DNA of 37,029 nucleotides from Magnetococcales bacterium. Its GTDB lineage: Bacteria; Pseudomonadota; Magnetococcia; Magnetococcales; DC0425bin3. Each line of letters starts with the position of its first letter. Within the stretch, counting starts at the first letter, position 1. Both the position numbers and the translations under genes were made by a program. The stretch spans positions 1-37,029 of the forward strand of contig JADGCO010000040.1 of assembly GCA_015228935.1 (NCBI GenBank), given 5' to 3'. The notes beneath the pieces were generated by a model. It did no database searches, was not told the origin of the DNA, and saw only the letters and a list, made by a program, of their open reading frames with translations. Shown here one piece after another: positions 15,322 to 24,141 of the stretch.

Positions 15322-15990
15322 GTGACAGGTCGGCTGAGAGAACTCGGGCTGGAGCTGGCCTGGGCGCGTTTCGTCGGAGATGACGCAACGGAGTTGGTCC
15401 GACACTTCACCCAGACGCTCGCAGAGGAGAGACCGGTGTTCTGTTTCGGTGGGATCGGCAGCACGCCGGACGACCGGACCCGGCAGTGTCTGGCCATGGC
15501 TGCCGGAGTCCCACTGATCCGTCATCCCGATGCCGTGCGGGAGATCGAAGCCCGCTTCGGTGAGGATGCCTGGCCAATCCGGGTACTCATGGCTGATTGG
15601 CCCCAAGGCAGCAAAATGGTGCCGAATCCAATCAACCGGATCCCGGGTTTTCAATTCCGTGGTCATTTCGCGCTGCCGGGATTTCCTGAACTGGCATGGC
15701 CGATGCTCGAATGGGTACTGAAGCACCATTTTCCGTCCAACCGTCCGCCAGAGATCCTGCGGTGTTTGCGAATCGAGGGGGTGGCCGAAAGTCGGGTTGT
15801 GCTGCCCATGCAGCGCGTTTCGAAACTTTTTCCGCAGGTGCGCTACGCCAGCCTGCCCAGACTGGGACCGGATGCACACATTCTGCTGTCGGCACGCGGA
15901 CGTGGTTCGAACGTGGAGATCGCCTTCGAGGCACTCTGCGCAGAGTTGACAACCGAAGGAATTGCCTGGCGGGTGTGTGCAGATGGATGA
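15322..15990 (+). CDS. Molybdopterin-binding (CinA N-terminal-like) domain protein, start damaged
   Basis: 222 residues from GTG 15322, but homology continues upstream in the same frame to about 15271 (GVFIINTGRRADAHLPHVTG). It matches MoCF/CinA-type domains: LELAWARFVGDD, VFCFGGIGSTPDDRTRQCLA, then GVPLIRHPDAV. The family normally has an IGDEIL segment before the GRRxD motif. Here FIINTGRR lacks it, and no good ATG with ribosome-binding site precedes. The N terminus therefore seems to have lost a few residues or been frameshifted. Domain proteins of this kind bind molybdopterin or act in NAD salvage; the role of this short form is unknown. Its neighbours are truncated genes, so it may be decaying. 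Confidence 0.6.
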   Translation: MTGRLRELGLELAWARFVGDDATELVRHFTQTLAEERPVFCFGGIGSTPDDRTRQCLAMAAGVPLIRHPDAVREIEARFGEDAWPIRVLMADWPQGSKMVPNPINRIPGFQFRGHFALPGFPELAWPMLEWVLKHHFPSNRPPEILRCLRIEGVAESRVVLPMQRVSKLFPQVRYASLPRLGPDAHILLSARGRGSNVEIAFEALCAELTTEGIAWRVCADG

Positions 15991-16086
15991 AGGATGAGAG
16001 GTTGCCATGATCATTCCTGAACACTCATTTCGTGACGATTCCTCCCCGCGTCAGCCGGTCTGGTACATTCCCCAGCGAAAATTCCG

Positions 16087-16482
16087 GTGGTGCAGCTCTC
16101 CTTGCTTGCCAATCTGAATCCTGTGGCGCATGTGCAGGCTGGCCGGGCATTGGCACCCTTGCGTGACGAGGGGGTGTCGATCATTGGCAACGGCATGAGT
16201 TTTCACAATATGCGGGGCTATGGAGACCCCAGATTCGGGCCGATATCGGACGCCTTCGACCAGTGGCTGACCGATACGGTCACCGCAAAGGCGGAATTGC
16301 GTGAAAAGCGGCTGATTCACTGGGAACAAGCCCCTGCCGCACAACTGTGCCATCCCCCGCACGCCGAGGAGCATCTGCTACCCTTGATGCTGATTGCAGG
16401 TGCGGCCCGGACGGATCAAGGCCAAAGGGTCTTTTCGGATCGCGTCTTGGAAACCACTTTATCCGCTTTCCGGTTTGGTTGA
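16087..16482 (+). pseudogene. LigB/DODA-type extradiol dioxygenase, C-terminal half only
   Basis: 131 residues from GTG 16087. IPVVQLSLLANLNP, then GRALAPLRDEGVSIIGNGMS and FHNMRGYGD, followed by HAEEHLLPLMLIAGAA and VFSDRVLETTLSAFRFG, match the second half of YgiD/DODA-like class III extradiol ring-cleavage dioxygenases. The N-terminal half with the first metal-binding histidines is missing: the frame is closed by a stop near 16035 and the upstream sequence is unrelated. An enzyme lacking those ligands should not be active. Confidence 0.75.
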
Positions 16483-16590
16483 ATCGACACACAGCCGCTG
16501 CTGTCCAGATTCTGCGATCTGCCAAACACGGAACGACAGTAAATAGAGACTCCGCTGTCGAGATCCCGGGGTTCACCATACCTTCTGCGG

Positions 16591-16845
16591 TCATGGCGCA
16601 AAAATCTGAAGAAGGGTTTGCCCCTGACGCAACCCCATGCGAAAGGCCTTGATCGGTTCGGTCCTACAGGGACAGTCCTCACGAGTTTTTCCAGCACGCC
16701 TCGGTCCTTCTTCCTGGAAAACAGGCCTTTCCCAATCCGTCAGGGTTCCCGTCGTCCAACTGTCCAACATGTATGCCGCAGGCCACAAAACAGCCAGTAT
16801 CAGCGCCAAAACAAATCCAGACACACGTTCCGTATTTTCGCTCAT
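16591..16845 (-). CDS. Small single-pass membrane protein, unknown
   Basis: 84 residues from ATG 16845, with CGGAGAATT just upstream as a modest ribosome-binding site. An N-terminal hydrophobic helix (VSGFVLALILAVLWPAAYML) is followed by a polar tail with TLTDWERPVFQEEG. No family recognised. The first 13 codons and the upstream leader are duplicated (77-bp tandem repeat). A second identical start at 16922 reads into the repeat and stops at the real start, leaving a 26-codon decoy frame. Confidence 0.45.
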   Translation of the reverse strand: MSENTERVSGFVLALILAVLWPAAYMLDSWTTGTLTDWERPVFQEEGPRRAGKTREDCPCRTEPIKAFRMGLRQGQTLLQIFAP

Positions 16846-16960
16846 GAGAATTCTCCGGCAGGAACAGCACAATCGCCCGGCACCAGAACAAATCCAGACA
16901 CCCGTTCCGTATTTTCGCTCATGAGAATTCTCCGGCAGGAACAGCACAATCGCCCGGCAG
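16811..16960. repeat. 77-bp tandem duplication
   Basis: Two head-to-tail copies start at 16811 and 16888 (ACAAATCCAGACAC then CGTTCCGTATTTTCGCTC). They are nearly identical. The unit spans the start codon and ribosome-binding site of the small membrane protein gene on the minus strand. Because 77 is not a multiple of 3, the duplication also changes the frame of any upstream overlapping gene. Confidence 0.9.
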
Positions 16961-17009
16961 ACGAACACGATGACGGCCAACGCCGCATGGATGATATAAG
17001 AAATCCATA

Positions 17010-17099
17010 TCAGCGTCTCTTCCACTTTTCGATCAAGAGGACAAGAATCGCCGATCCCGTAAAGGAGCCGACGAACAGATCGCGAGGCAGGTGTCCCAT
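17010..17099 (-). CDS. Possible 29-residue membrane peptide
   Basis: ATG 17099 with GGGAGAG about 8 bases upstream encodes MGHLPRDLFVGS followed by a hydrophobic helix FTGSAILVLLIEKWKRR and a stop. The good ribosome-binding site, membrane helix and basic tail resemble small membrane peptides. It would be the first of a short minus-strand set with the 16591-16845 gene. It may equally be the remains of a longer gene. Confidence 0.3.
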   Translation of the reverse strand: MGHLPRDLFVGSFTGSAILVLLIEKWKRR

Positions 17100-17434
17100 G
17101 ATGAACTCTCCCAGGCTGGAATGGTTTCACGGAACGGATGCTACACAATAAATAGTCAATACGGGTTAAAAAGAAGGGCCGAATGAATCAATATTTCGTC
17201 AATGACGACAGGCGGCAACGACCGTCGGCACCCCATTGGTCAATCACCGGGCATTCGCAAGAGCTTTTCCCTGGATCGGCAGATAACACGCAACTTACTG
17301 ATATAATAGTATAAATTTTATATGTGCCCGACAAAGCACGTCAGCACGTCACGAATATCCCAATATCAAATCGATTGGCCTGAGTATTGCTTTTCATGGG
17401 TCAGGATTCTTCATTTTATTGGCCAGAGGTCCCC
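17100..17434 (+). promoter_or_regulatory. Probable promoter region of the secretion operon
   Basis: A 335-base gene-free stretch before tolC that turns AT-rich. TATAAT stands at 17302-17307 within ATATAATAGTATAAATTTTA, about 130 bases before the tolC ATG. No matching -35 box is convincing at the expected spacing. No operator was recognised. Confidence 0.35.
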
Positions 17435-19717
17435 ATGCCTCACCCTCCCCATGTCTTTTTGAAACGCTCGACCCTGATCGGGGGGTGTATCTCCCTGGTT
17501 ATTCTGCTGATTTATCAAACCGTGAAGGCGGATGTCCGTTCGTTCTGGACGGCGGTGGACAATGCCCAGGCGAGCAATCCCCAGATTCACAAAGCCGAGG
17601 CCCAGCTCCGGAGTTCTCTGGAAGAAAATCCCAAAACCCTGGCCAAACTCCTGCCTCTGGCCAACTTGCGCGCCGGAAAAACCATTTTTGACGAAACGCA
17701 TTACGTCAACCGGGATGTGACCAGCAAAAATTTGTCCACCGTGGTGGAATTGACGTTACGCCAGCCCCTTTACAATCGGCGGGATGCCCTGGGTCACGAT
17801 CAGAGTGCCGCCGTGGTCGCTGCGGCATTGGCCGATATGGAAGATGCCCGTCAGCAGGTGGCCTTGAATGTGGCCACGGTGGCCGCCAACTGGCTGGAAG
17901 CAAAAGAGGTTCTTGAACTTGGGGAAAAATACCGAAAGGTGACGAAACGCCATCGGGAGGTCAACCGCCTGCGTCAGAAAGCTGGCGAATCGACAGCAAC
18001 CGATGTGGAGACCTCATCATCCCGGGCCGAACAGGCCGAAGCCAGTTATGTCCAATCCCTCAATACCCTGGAAAAAGCCGCCATCGCTTTTCGGGAAGTG
18101 GTCGGGGCCAATCCATCGCCGGACATGACATTGCCGGAACTCTCCTGGCGGGAACCCGTTGACTGGCTGGAACCGGAAAAAATGCAGGAACAACTCCAAA
18201 AATGGATCGAAAACCGGCCAGATATCCAGGCTACCAGATCCCGCCTGGAAGCCGCCCAGTATGCGATCAAGATCGAACGTGCCGGCCACTATCCGACGGT
18301 GGATTTAAGCTTCCGGAGCAGCCGTTCCTGGGATTCGGAGTTGGGAGGAAGTTCGGGTGCGTCCGTCAAGAACACGGTCGATGCCCAGAGCCTTCTGCTC
18401 AATCTCAACGTGCCCTTGTTCAGCGGCGGCGAAACCAACGCCCGTATCCGCGAGGCCAAAGGTCGCAAGGAAAACATGCTGGCCACACTGCAAGCGGTAC
18501 GTGATCAGGCCATGCGGGACGCCAATCAGGCGCGCATGGATATCAAAAACCAGCAGGTTTCGATCATCTGGTTGAGCAAGGCGTTGCAATCCAGTGAAAA
18601 AGCCCTGGCCGGCATGGAAGAGGAGTTTCAGGCCGGCACGCGCACCTTGCTGGATCTCCTCGATGCCCAATATGAGGTGTTTACCCTGGGTACCAATCTG
18701 GTGCGCAATCGGTATCAGGAGCAATTGGCACGGGTCCGGCTCTGGCAAGCCCTGGGCGTCCCCCTGCGCCCGGAGTCGCCCACGTCGTTTATCGCCCTCC
18801 TGGAAAAAGAAAAAAATGGTGCCGATCAAAACAACCAACCGGTCGTTCTGGCAGCCATGGATCTCCGGACCGATGCCGGGACAACACACCTGCAAGCCGT
18901 TCAACCCACCGCTCACGACGGTTCCTCATCCGCCCCGATCCCGGAACATGCCCCGGCAGCCTCCGCCCCGGAAAACCGGGCAAAGGGCAGTGAAAAAAAT
19001 CTGACCGAAGACCTGCTCCTGGAAACCATCGGCCAGTTGGAAAACAATCTGAAAAAAAACGGTATCAAGCCTGCTTCGGACAACGTCCAACCACCTGATG
19101 TCAATCAGAAACAAACCGAAGGGCAGGCCACTCGGGAACGGGGTTCCGGAAAACCAGCCGTTTCCGTCAGCGATGGTGCCACACGCCCGAATCTGGCCAA
19201 CATTTCTGCTTCCGAATCGACGACCTCAGCCCGCGATCTCGACACCTTGCTGGAGTTGTACACGTCCACAATCCTGGCGGAAAAGGCGATTCCGGAACAG
19301 ACGCATCGTGCCGTGGCCAGAATATTGCGCCAATATTTGCCAGCCACTCCCCTGACCAACGCCAACGACCAAAAAATTCCTGATGAAGAGAGTGACGCGC
19401 CCCCTCCTCTGCCAGGCGCGAACCCGGCCAAGGAAACCTATCCGACCATGCTCCCCTATCTGAAAAGCGGTCCCTATCTGGTTCATTTGGGGGCATTTCG
19501 CAACGCCCGGGAGTGTCAGCAACTGGCCGAAGACCTGGCCAGGGAGAACATTCCCAGTTGGCTGGACGCCGTGCGCACCCCCGACGATAAAAAAATCGTC
19601 CGTCTCCTGGTCGGTCCTTTCGCCAAATATGACCATGTTCTGCAAATGGTGGAGAGCCTTGCCAAACAAACCGGTCTGGTGGTCGGATGGGTCCACAATC
19701 CCCACTGGCAGGAGTGA
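17435..19717 (+). CDS. TolC-type outer membrane channel with C-terminal SPOR domain
   Basis: 760 residues from ATG 17435 (AGAGG 5 bases upstream). An N-terminal signal sequence (LKRSTLIGGCISLVILLIYQ, cleavage likely near VKADV) is followed by the two structural repeats of outer membrane efflux proteins. Visible marks are LRQPLYNRRD, NRPDIQATRSRLEAAQYAIK, VPLFSGGETNARIREAKGRK and AGTRTLLDLLDAQYEVF. From about residue 455 to 670 a Pro/Ala/Asn/Gln-rich linker follows. The last 80 residues are a SPOR domain (GPYLVHLGAFRNARECQQLA, KKIVRLLVGPFAKYD), which binds denuded peptidoglycan glycans. The channel would serve the HlyD adaptor encoded two genes on, in type I secretion. A TolC carrying its own peptidoglycan anchor is unusual and might fix the channel to the cell wall or septum. 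Confidence 0.9.
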   Translation: MPHPPHVFLKRSTLIGGCISLVILLIYQTVKADVRSFWTAVDNAQASNPQIHKAEAQLRSSLEENPKTLAKLLPLANLRAGKTIFDETHYVNRDVTSKNLSTVVELTLRQPLYNRRDALGHDQSAAVVAAALADMEDARQQVALNVATVAANWLEAKEVLELGEKYRKVTKRHREVNRLRQKAGESTATDVETSSSRAEQAEASYVQSLNTLEKAAIAFREVVGANPSPDMTLPELSWREPVDWLEPEKMQEQLQKWIENRPDIQATRSRLEAAQYAIKIERAGHYPTVDLSFRSSRSWDSELGGSSGASVKNTVDAQSLLLNLNVPLFSGGETNARIREAKGRKENMLATLQAVRDQAMRDANQARMDIKNQQVSIIWLSKALQSSEKALAGMEEEFQAGTRTLLDLLDAQYEVFTLGTNLVRNRYQEQLARVRLWQALGVPLRPESPTSFIALLEKEKNGADQNNQPVVLAAMDLRTDAGTTHLQAVQPTAHDGSSSAPIPEHAPAASAPENRAKGSEKNLTEDLLLETIGQLENNLKKNGIKPASDNVQPPDVNQKQTEGQATRERGSGKPAVSVSDGATRPNLANISASESTTSARDLDTLLELYTSTILAEKAIPEQTHRAVARILRQYLPATPLTNANDQKIPDEESDAPPPLPGANPAKETYPTMLPYLKSGPYLVHLGAFRNARECQQLAEDLARENIPSWLDAVRTPDDKKIVRLLVGPFAKYDHVLQMVESLAKQTGLVVGWVHNPHWQE

Positions 19718-19810
19718 CAGCGTTGTTCGTGAACCCTCCGACCTGATGGAAAGAGCGACCTGCATCGAGACGGTTCCCCCTGCGATTGATTCCATGGAAG
19801 CAACACCGGC

Positions 19811-21730
19811 ATGAACGCATCGACTCCTGAAAAACCGTGGCCGGAAATTTCCCTGGCCGCAGCGGCCCGGCTGATCGGTCATTTCACTCCCGGTTACCGG
19901 ATCGTCAGGTCCCTGGGGCGCGGAACCTATGGCGAGGTGTTTCTGGCCGAGGATGATTTAAAAAAAATGGCCGTCAAGATCATCCCGCTCACCCTTCGCA
20001 ACCCGGATCAACCGGATGGTCCCCCCACCCACCGGGAACAGACCAGCCGCGACTGGGTGCAGATCAAAACCAACTGGGAACGGCTGCATCATGCCTCTCT
20101 GGTCCGCCTGCGGGATTATTTTCTTTTTCACGAAACAGACCCGGCTGCCCAGGTGACGCTTTATGGCCTCCTCTACATGGATTATTGGCCATGGAAGCTG
20201 AAAGGATGCATTCGGCATCTCCTGGAAGAAAAGCGCTATACCCCGGTCCGCAGACGTGCCCTGTTGGTCAATCTCGCCGCATCCCTGCATCGCCTCCGCC
20301 AAGAAACCGGTCTTCTGGTGACCGACCTGAAGCCGGACAATATTCTGCTCTCTCTGTGCCATCATGGCCCTCTGGTGCCGGGTTTCATTGACGTGGGTGG
20401 CCTGTTTCGGGACGGCGCTGCGGATTATCCCCGGGCCGACACCACCGACGGCTATCTGGCCCCCGAACTGGCCGACAATCAATCACAAATCGTGGATGAA
20501 CCCGCACTCATCTACAGTTTCGGTCTGATTGGCTTTTTCATTCTGGAGGGACGCCGCCCATTCCCGGAAGTCGCTTTCACGGGTCCGTTTCACAAGGCAT
20601 TTCGTCAACACCACGGCCTGGACTGGTCCACGGAAGTCCGCCAGACCCTGCCGGGCTGCGTGGCCATCCTGGAACGGTGTCTGCGGGAAAATCCCCAGGA
20701 ACGATTCCCTGATTTTGCCGCGCTCGTAACGGCCCTGCACCAGGAACAAACCCTCTTTCTCAACCAGGTCCAGAGAGCCAACATATCCCTGGTCCAGGCC
20801 ACACTGCCGCGCACCCTGCACCCGGCACCGGGTACCCTCTGGCGCGAACCGGTCACCGGTCTGGAACTGGTCTGGATCCCGCCCGGCTCCTTCATGATGG
20901 GACAGACGGAGGCGGAAAAAAAATATCTCCAGGCCACGCTCGGCGAAGAAAAATACCTCGACTGGTTTGCCCACGAGACGCCACGCCACCGCGTGGAACT
21001 CGATGGTTTCTGGCTGGGACGAACCCCGGTCACCCGCGGTCAGTTTGCCCGGTTTGTGGAAGAAAATCTCCATCTCACCGATGCCCAGAAAAATGGCTTT
21101 GCCACCGGATCGGGGAAAAACGGCTGGGGTGAACAAAAATTTTACAGTTGGTTGCAACCGGGTTTTGCCCAGGATGATGCCCATCCGGCAGTCTGCATCA
21201 GTTGGTTCGATGCCCTTGAATTTGCCACCTGGTTAAGCCATAACTCCGGAATGACCTGCACATTGCCCAGCGAGGCCCAATGGGAATACGCCTGTCGTGC
21301 CGGCACGGAAACCCCGTTTCACTTTGGACCCACACTCCATACCGACATCTGCAACTATGACGGACGGGGGGTGTACGATGCTGGTCAGAAAGGGGAAAAT
21401 CGTCAGGGAACGACACCAGTCGGCATGTTTCCGGCCAATGCTTTCGGGGTGTATGACATGCATGGCAACGTCTGGGAATGGTGCCTCGATTGTTTTGACA
21501 GTCGAATGTACGCCCAACCCTCTGCCACGGAAAAAAATCCACTCTGCCCGTCCCGGAATCCCTATCGGGTTCGCCGTGGCGGGGCCTGGAGTTTCGGCCC
21601 CGTTTATCTCCGTGCCGGTTACCGTGGCCGCAACCACCCTGACCACAGTTCGGCAGATGGCGGATTTCGTCTGGTCGCCACCTTTGCCCACGGACAACCT
21701 GCCCCTGCCCACGGACAACCTGTTCCATGA
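19811..21730 (+). CDS. Hanks-type Ser/Thr kinase fused to an FGE/SUMF1-like domain
   Basis: 639 residues. Residues 25-310 are a protein kinase: glycine loop GRGTYGEV (37-43), Lys56 in MAVK, catalytic loop TDLKPDNILL (Asp172, Lys174, Asn177; HRD is replaced by VTD), DVG at 194-196 in place of DFG, and APE at 217-219. Residues 345-630 are an FGE-sulfatase-type domain: LVWIPPGSFMMGQTEAE, PRHRVELDGFWLGRTPVTRG, LPSEAQWEYACRAG, NVWEWCLDCF, VRRGGAWSF and GGFRLV. The paired active-site cysteines of true formylglycine-generating enzymes are not at the expected place, so sulfatase activation is unlikely. The C terminus has a short HGQPAP/HGQPVP repeat. No signal peptide, so probably cytoplasmic. It sits 93 bases behind tolC and overlaps hlyD by 4 bases, so a regulatory or modifying role in secretion is plausible. 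Confidence 0.88.
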   Translation: MNASTPEKPWPEISLAAAARLIGHFTPGYRIVRSLGRGTYGEVFLAEDDLKKMAVKIIPLTLRNPDQPDGPPTHREQTSRDWVQIKTNWERLHHASLVRLRDYFLFHETDPAAQVTLYGLLYMDYWPWKLKGCIRHLLEEKRYTPVRRRALLVNLAASLHRLRQETGLLVTDLKPDNILLSLCHHGPLVPGFIDVGGLFRDGAADYPRADTTDGYLAPELADNQSQIVDEPALIYSFGLIGFFILEGRRPFPEVAFTGPFHKAFRQHHGLDWSTEVRQTLPGCVAILERCLRENPQERFPDFAALVTALHQEQTLFLNQVQRANISLVQATLPRTLHPAPGTLWREPVTGLELVWIPPGSFMMGQTEAEKKYLQATLGEEKYLDWFAHETPRHRVELDGFWLGRTPVTRGQFARFVEENLHLTDAQKNGFATGSGKNGWGEQKFYSWLQPGFAQDDAHPAVCISWFDALEFATWLSHNSGMTCTLPSEAQWEYACRAGTETPFHFGPTLHTDICNYDGRGVYDAGQKGENRQGTTPVGMFPANAFGVYDMHGNVWEWCLDCFDSRMYAQPSATEKNPLCPSRNPYRVRRGGAWSFGPVYLRAGYRGRNHPDHSSADGGFRLVATFAHGQPAPAHGQPVP

Positions 21731-23058
21731 AAATGTTTGCCACCAAGCCCGATCCGTTGCGCATTCGCCCGCTTGAAGCCCTTGGTGACATTCGGGATGC
21801 CGGTGGGGCCAGTCTGATCCGCCATACCTGGATCATCATCACCCTGGTCTTTCTGCCCCTGCTGATCTGGTCCATGCTGGCCGATCTCAAGGAGGTTTCC
21901 CATGTGCAAGGCCAGGTAATGCCGAGCGGCTCCGTGCATGTGGTCCAACACCTGGAAGGAGGCATTGTGACCGAACTCCTGGTCCGGGAGAGCCAGCTTG
22001 TGCAGCAGGGGGATGTCCTGTTGCGCCTGGACCGGAACCAAAGCCTGCCCGAACAGGAACAAACCGAATTGCGCATCGCCTCCCTGCGCGCCAATGCCAT
22101 CCGGCTGCGGGCCTTCGAGGCCGGTGAAGAGCCGGATTTTTCCGAACTCTCCAACCGGTTTGCCGGCATCGTCGCCGCCCAACAAAAAAATTATCAACAC
22201 CAGAGACAATCCCTGACCAGCAATCTGGCCGTCCTGGATGCCCAGATTGCCCAGCGCCGCCTGGATTTGCAACAGGTCCGGGATGCCCTCGGCATCGCCA
22301 GACAACAAAAATCCGTCACCGCCGACATGGTCAAGATTCGCCAGGAACTGGTGGAACAGAAAGCCATCTCCAAGGTCATCTACCTGGAAACCCTGCGGGC
22401 CAGCCTGAACGCGCAAGGCGAAGTGGAACGCCTGCAAAAACAGATTGAAAACATACAAGGTGCCTTGACAGAAACCGAACAGCGCCGTGACAAACTGATC
22501 ACCGATACCCGCAATGCAGCCGGTACCGAACTGGCCGTGGTCATGAGCGAACTCTCCCAGGTCCGCGACTCCCTGACCCGCATCTCCGATCAGGTGGTCC
22601 GCCTGGAGGTGCGGTCTCCCGTCAGAGGTCTGGTGCAGGAGTTGAAAGTGCAGACTCCGGGTGTTGTGGTCAATCCCGGGGAAATTCTGGCGCATATCGT
22701 GCCCGTCAACGACCACCTGCAAATCGAGGTGCGCATTCCCCCGCAGGATGTGGGACGGATTGCCAAAGATCAGGAAGTGATGGTCAAATTGAGCAGCTAT
22801 GAATTTTCCCGTTTTGGTACCCTTACCGGACGCATGCTCGATATCTCCCCCAGTACTCTGACCCAGGAAGGCGCACAACCCTATTACAAGGGGGTGGTCG
22901 GCCTGGACAAGGATTTTGTCGGGGATATTCCGGGCGTCAACCGCATCCTGCCCGGCATGCTGGCGCAGGTGGATATCACTTTGGGCAATCGCTCCGTATT
23001 GGCCACGCTTCTGCGTCCCCTGAGCCGGGCCGTCCAGGAAGCCTTCAAGGAACGTTGA
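21727..23058 (+). CDS. HlyD-family type I secretion membrane fusion protein
   Basis: 443 residues, ATG 21727 overlapping the kinase stop (ATGA). A cytoplasmic N-terminal tail, one transmembrane helix near residues 33-50 (WIIITLVFLPLLIWSMLADL), then the periplasmic adaptor: VQGQVMPSGSVHVVQHLEGG, ELLVRESQLVQQGDVLLRLD (first half of the lipoyl-like domain), a long coiled coil, RSPVRGLVQELKVQTPGVVV (second half) and a C-terminal beta domain with KLSSYEFSRFGTLTGR. It matches HlyD/PrtE/LapC adaptors that link an inner-membrane ABC exporter to TolC. No ABC exporter gene is in the window, so the third component and the substrate must be encoded elsewhere. Confidence 0.93.
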   Translation: MKMFATKPDPLRIRPLEALGDIRDAGGASLIRHTWIIITLVFLPLLIWSMLADLKEVSHVQGQVMPSGSVHVVQHLEGGIVTELLVRESQLVQQGDVLLRLDRNQSLPEQEQTELRIASLRANAIRLRAFEAGEEPDFSELSNRFAGIVAAQQKNYQHQRQSLTSNLAVLDAQIAQRRLDLQQVRDALGIARQQKSVTADMVKIRQELVEQKAISKVIYLETLRASLNAQGEVERLQKQIENIQGALTETEQRRDKLITDTRNAAGTELAVVMSELSQVRDSLTRISDQVVRLEVRSPVRGLVQELKVQTPGVVVNPGEILAHIVPVNDHLQIEVRIPPQDVGRIAKDQEVMVKLSSYEFSRFGTLTGRMLDISPSTLTQEGAQPYYKGVVGLDKDFVGDIPGVNRILPGMLAQVDITLGNRSVLATLLRPLSRAVQEAFKER

Positions 23059-24074
23059 TGTCACTCTCCCAACTCTCCCGACTCTCCCGACGCCTCGGAG
23101 AAAATCCCCTGCTGGTCCAGGGTCCCGGAGGCAACACCTCCCTCAAGGATCAGGAGCGGCTTTATGTCAAGGGATCCGGTACCTGGCTCAGGGATGCCGA
23201 GAATAAATCTGTTTTTACCATGGTTCATATTTCCAAGGTGTTGGAGGATTTCAACCGCAACCAGGAGGGGGATCCAGTCACCTGGAAGGTGGATGCCCAG
23301 GATCCGTTGCGTCCTTCCATCGAAACCACCCTGCATGCCCTCATGCCGCAACGGGTGGTCTTGCATGTTCACTCCATCCGCGCCATTGCCCTGACCCTGC
23401 TGGAAGATGCCCCGAACATTCTGGCCCAACGTCTCGCCGGCATACCCCACGCGCTGGTCCCCTATCGGCGTCCTGGTCTCCCGTTGACCCTGGCCTTGCA
23501 GGCCGCCAATTCCTCCAGAGAGGAGATGGCACCGGTGCAGGTTCTGGTCAATCATGGTCTGGTCATCGGGGCAACGGATTGCCAGGCGGCGGAAAGTCTG
23601 TTGACCGAGATCGAAGAACGTCTGACCCTGCCAATCCGCCCCTCCCCTCCCCCTGACCTGCCCACACTCCGGGAACACGCCCAGGCCAGCGGCTGGCAAT
23701 TGCCCACTCTGGATGACATCCACCGCCTGGCCACCGATCCCTGTTCCCTGGCGCACGCCTGCCTGGGACCGGTCTGTCCCGACCAGGTGGTCTACCTGGG
23801 AGCTGCCCCCCTGATTCCTGCACCCGGACAATCCATTCAAGACGCCTTGGCAGCCTGGCAAGGTTTCGGTCCACGCCCGATTGTGGCTTTGGTGCCTGGC
23901 AAAGGGGTATTGGTCGCCCCGAATTTTTCTCCAGCCGCAACGGAACTTCTTACGGCCTGGGCCAGTATTTTGGGTCACGTGCCACCCCGGGCCCCGATCA
24001 AAACCCTTGATGATTCCGCCTGCGCCGCCCTTCTGGGATGGGAAGCCGAACAATACCGGCAGAAACAGGCCTGA
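23058..24074 (+). CDS. Class II aldolase/adducin-like protein
   Basis: 338 residues. ATG 23058 shares a base with the hlyD stop (TGATG). The class II aldolase fold is shown by LLVQGPGGNTSLKDQERLYV, KGSGTWLRDA, ETTLHALMPQ, VVLHVHSIRAIALTLLED (HxH metal ligands) and VLVNHGLVIGATDC (third His). After about residue 190 a less conserved C-terminal part includes HACLGPVCPDQVVYLG and PIVALVPGKGVLVAP. The shape matches the N-terminal half of RhaD-type bifunctional aldolase/dehydrogenases that handle sugar phosphates. Its substrate is unknown. Tight coupling to a secretion adaptor gene is unexpected for a sugar enzyme. Confidence 0.85.
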   Translation: MSLSQLSRLSRRLGENPLLVQGPGGNTSLKDQERLYVKGSGTWLRDAENKSVFTMVHISKVLEDFNRNQEGDPVTWKVDAQDPLRPSIETTLHALMPQRVVLHVHSIRAIALTLLEDAPNILAQRLAGIPHALVPYRRPGLPLTLALQAANSSREEMAPVQVLVNHGLVIGATDCQAAESLLTEIEERLTLPIRPSPPPDLPTLREHAQASGWQLPTLDDIHRLATDPCSLAHACLGPVCPDQVVYLGAAPLIPAPGQSIQDALAAWQGFGPRPIVALVPGKGVLVAPNFSPAATELLTAWASILGHVPPRAPIKTLDDSACAALLGWEAEQYRQKQA

Positions 24075-24141
24075 TACCAGGTTGCAATCAATCAAGATTC
24101 AACGACCTCCACTCCATGTTTTCATGCGTTCTTCGTAACTG

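Noticed and set aside
15190..16014. 274-codon minus-strand frame opposite the CinA-like gene
   Set aside because: The plus-strand product has clear family motifs; the minus-strand product has none.
21619..23064. 481-codon minus-strand frame opposite hlyD
   Set aside because: It is antisense to a well-supported HlyD adaptor; no domain is seen.
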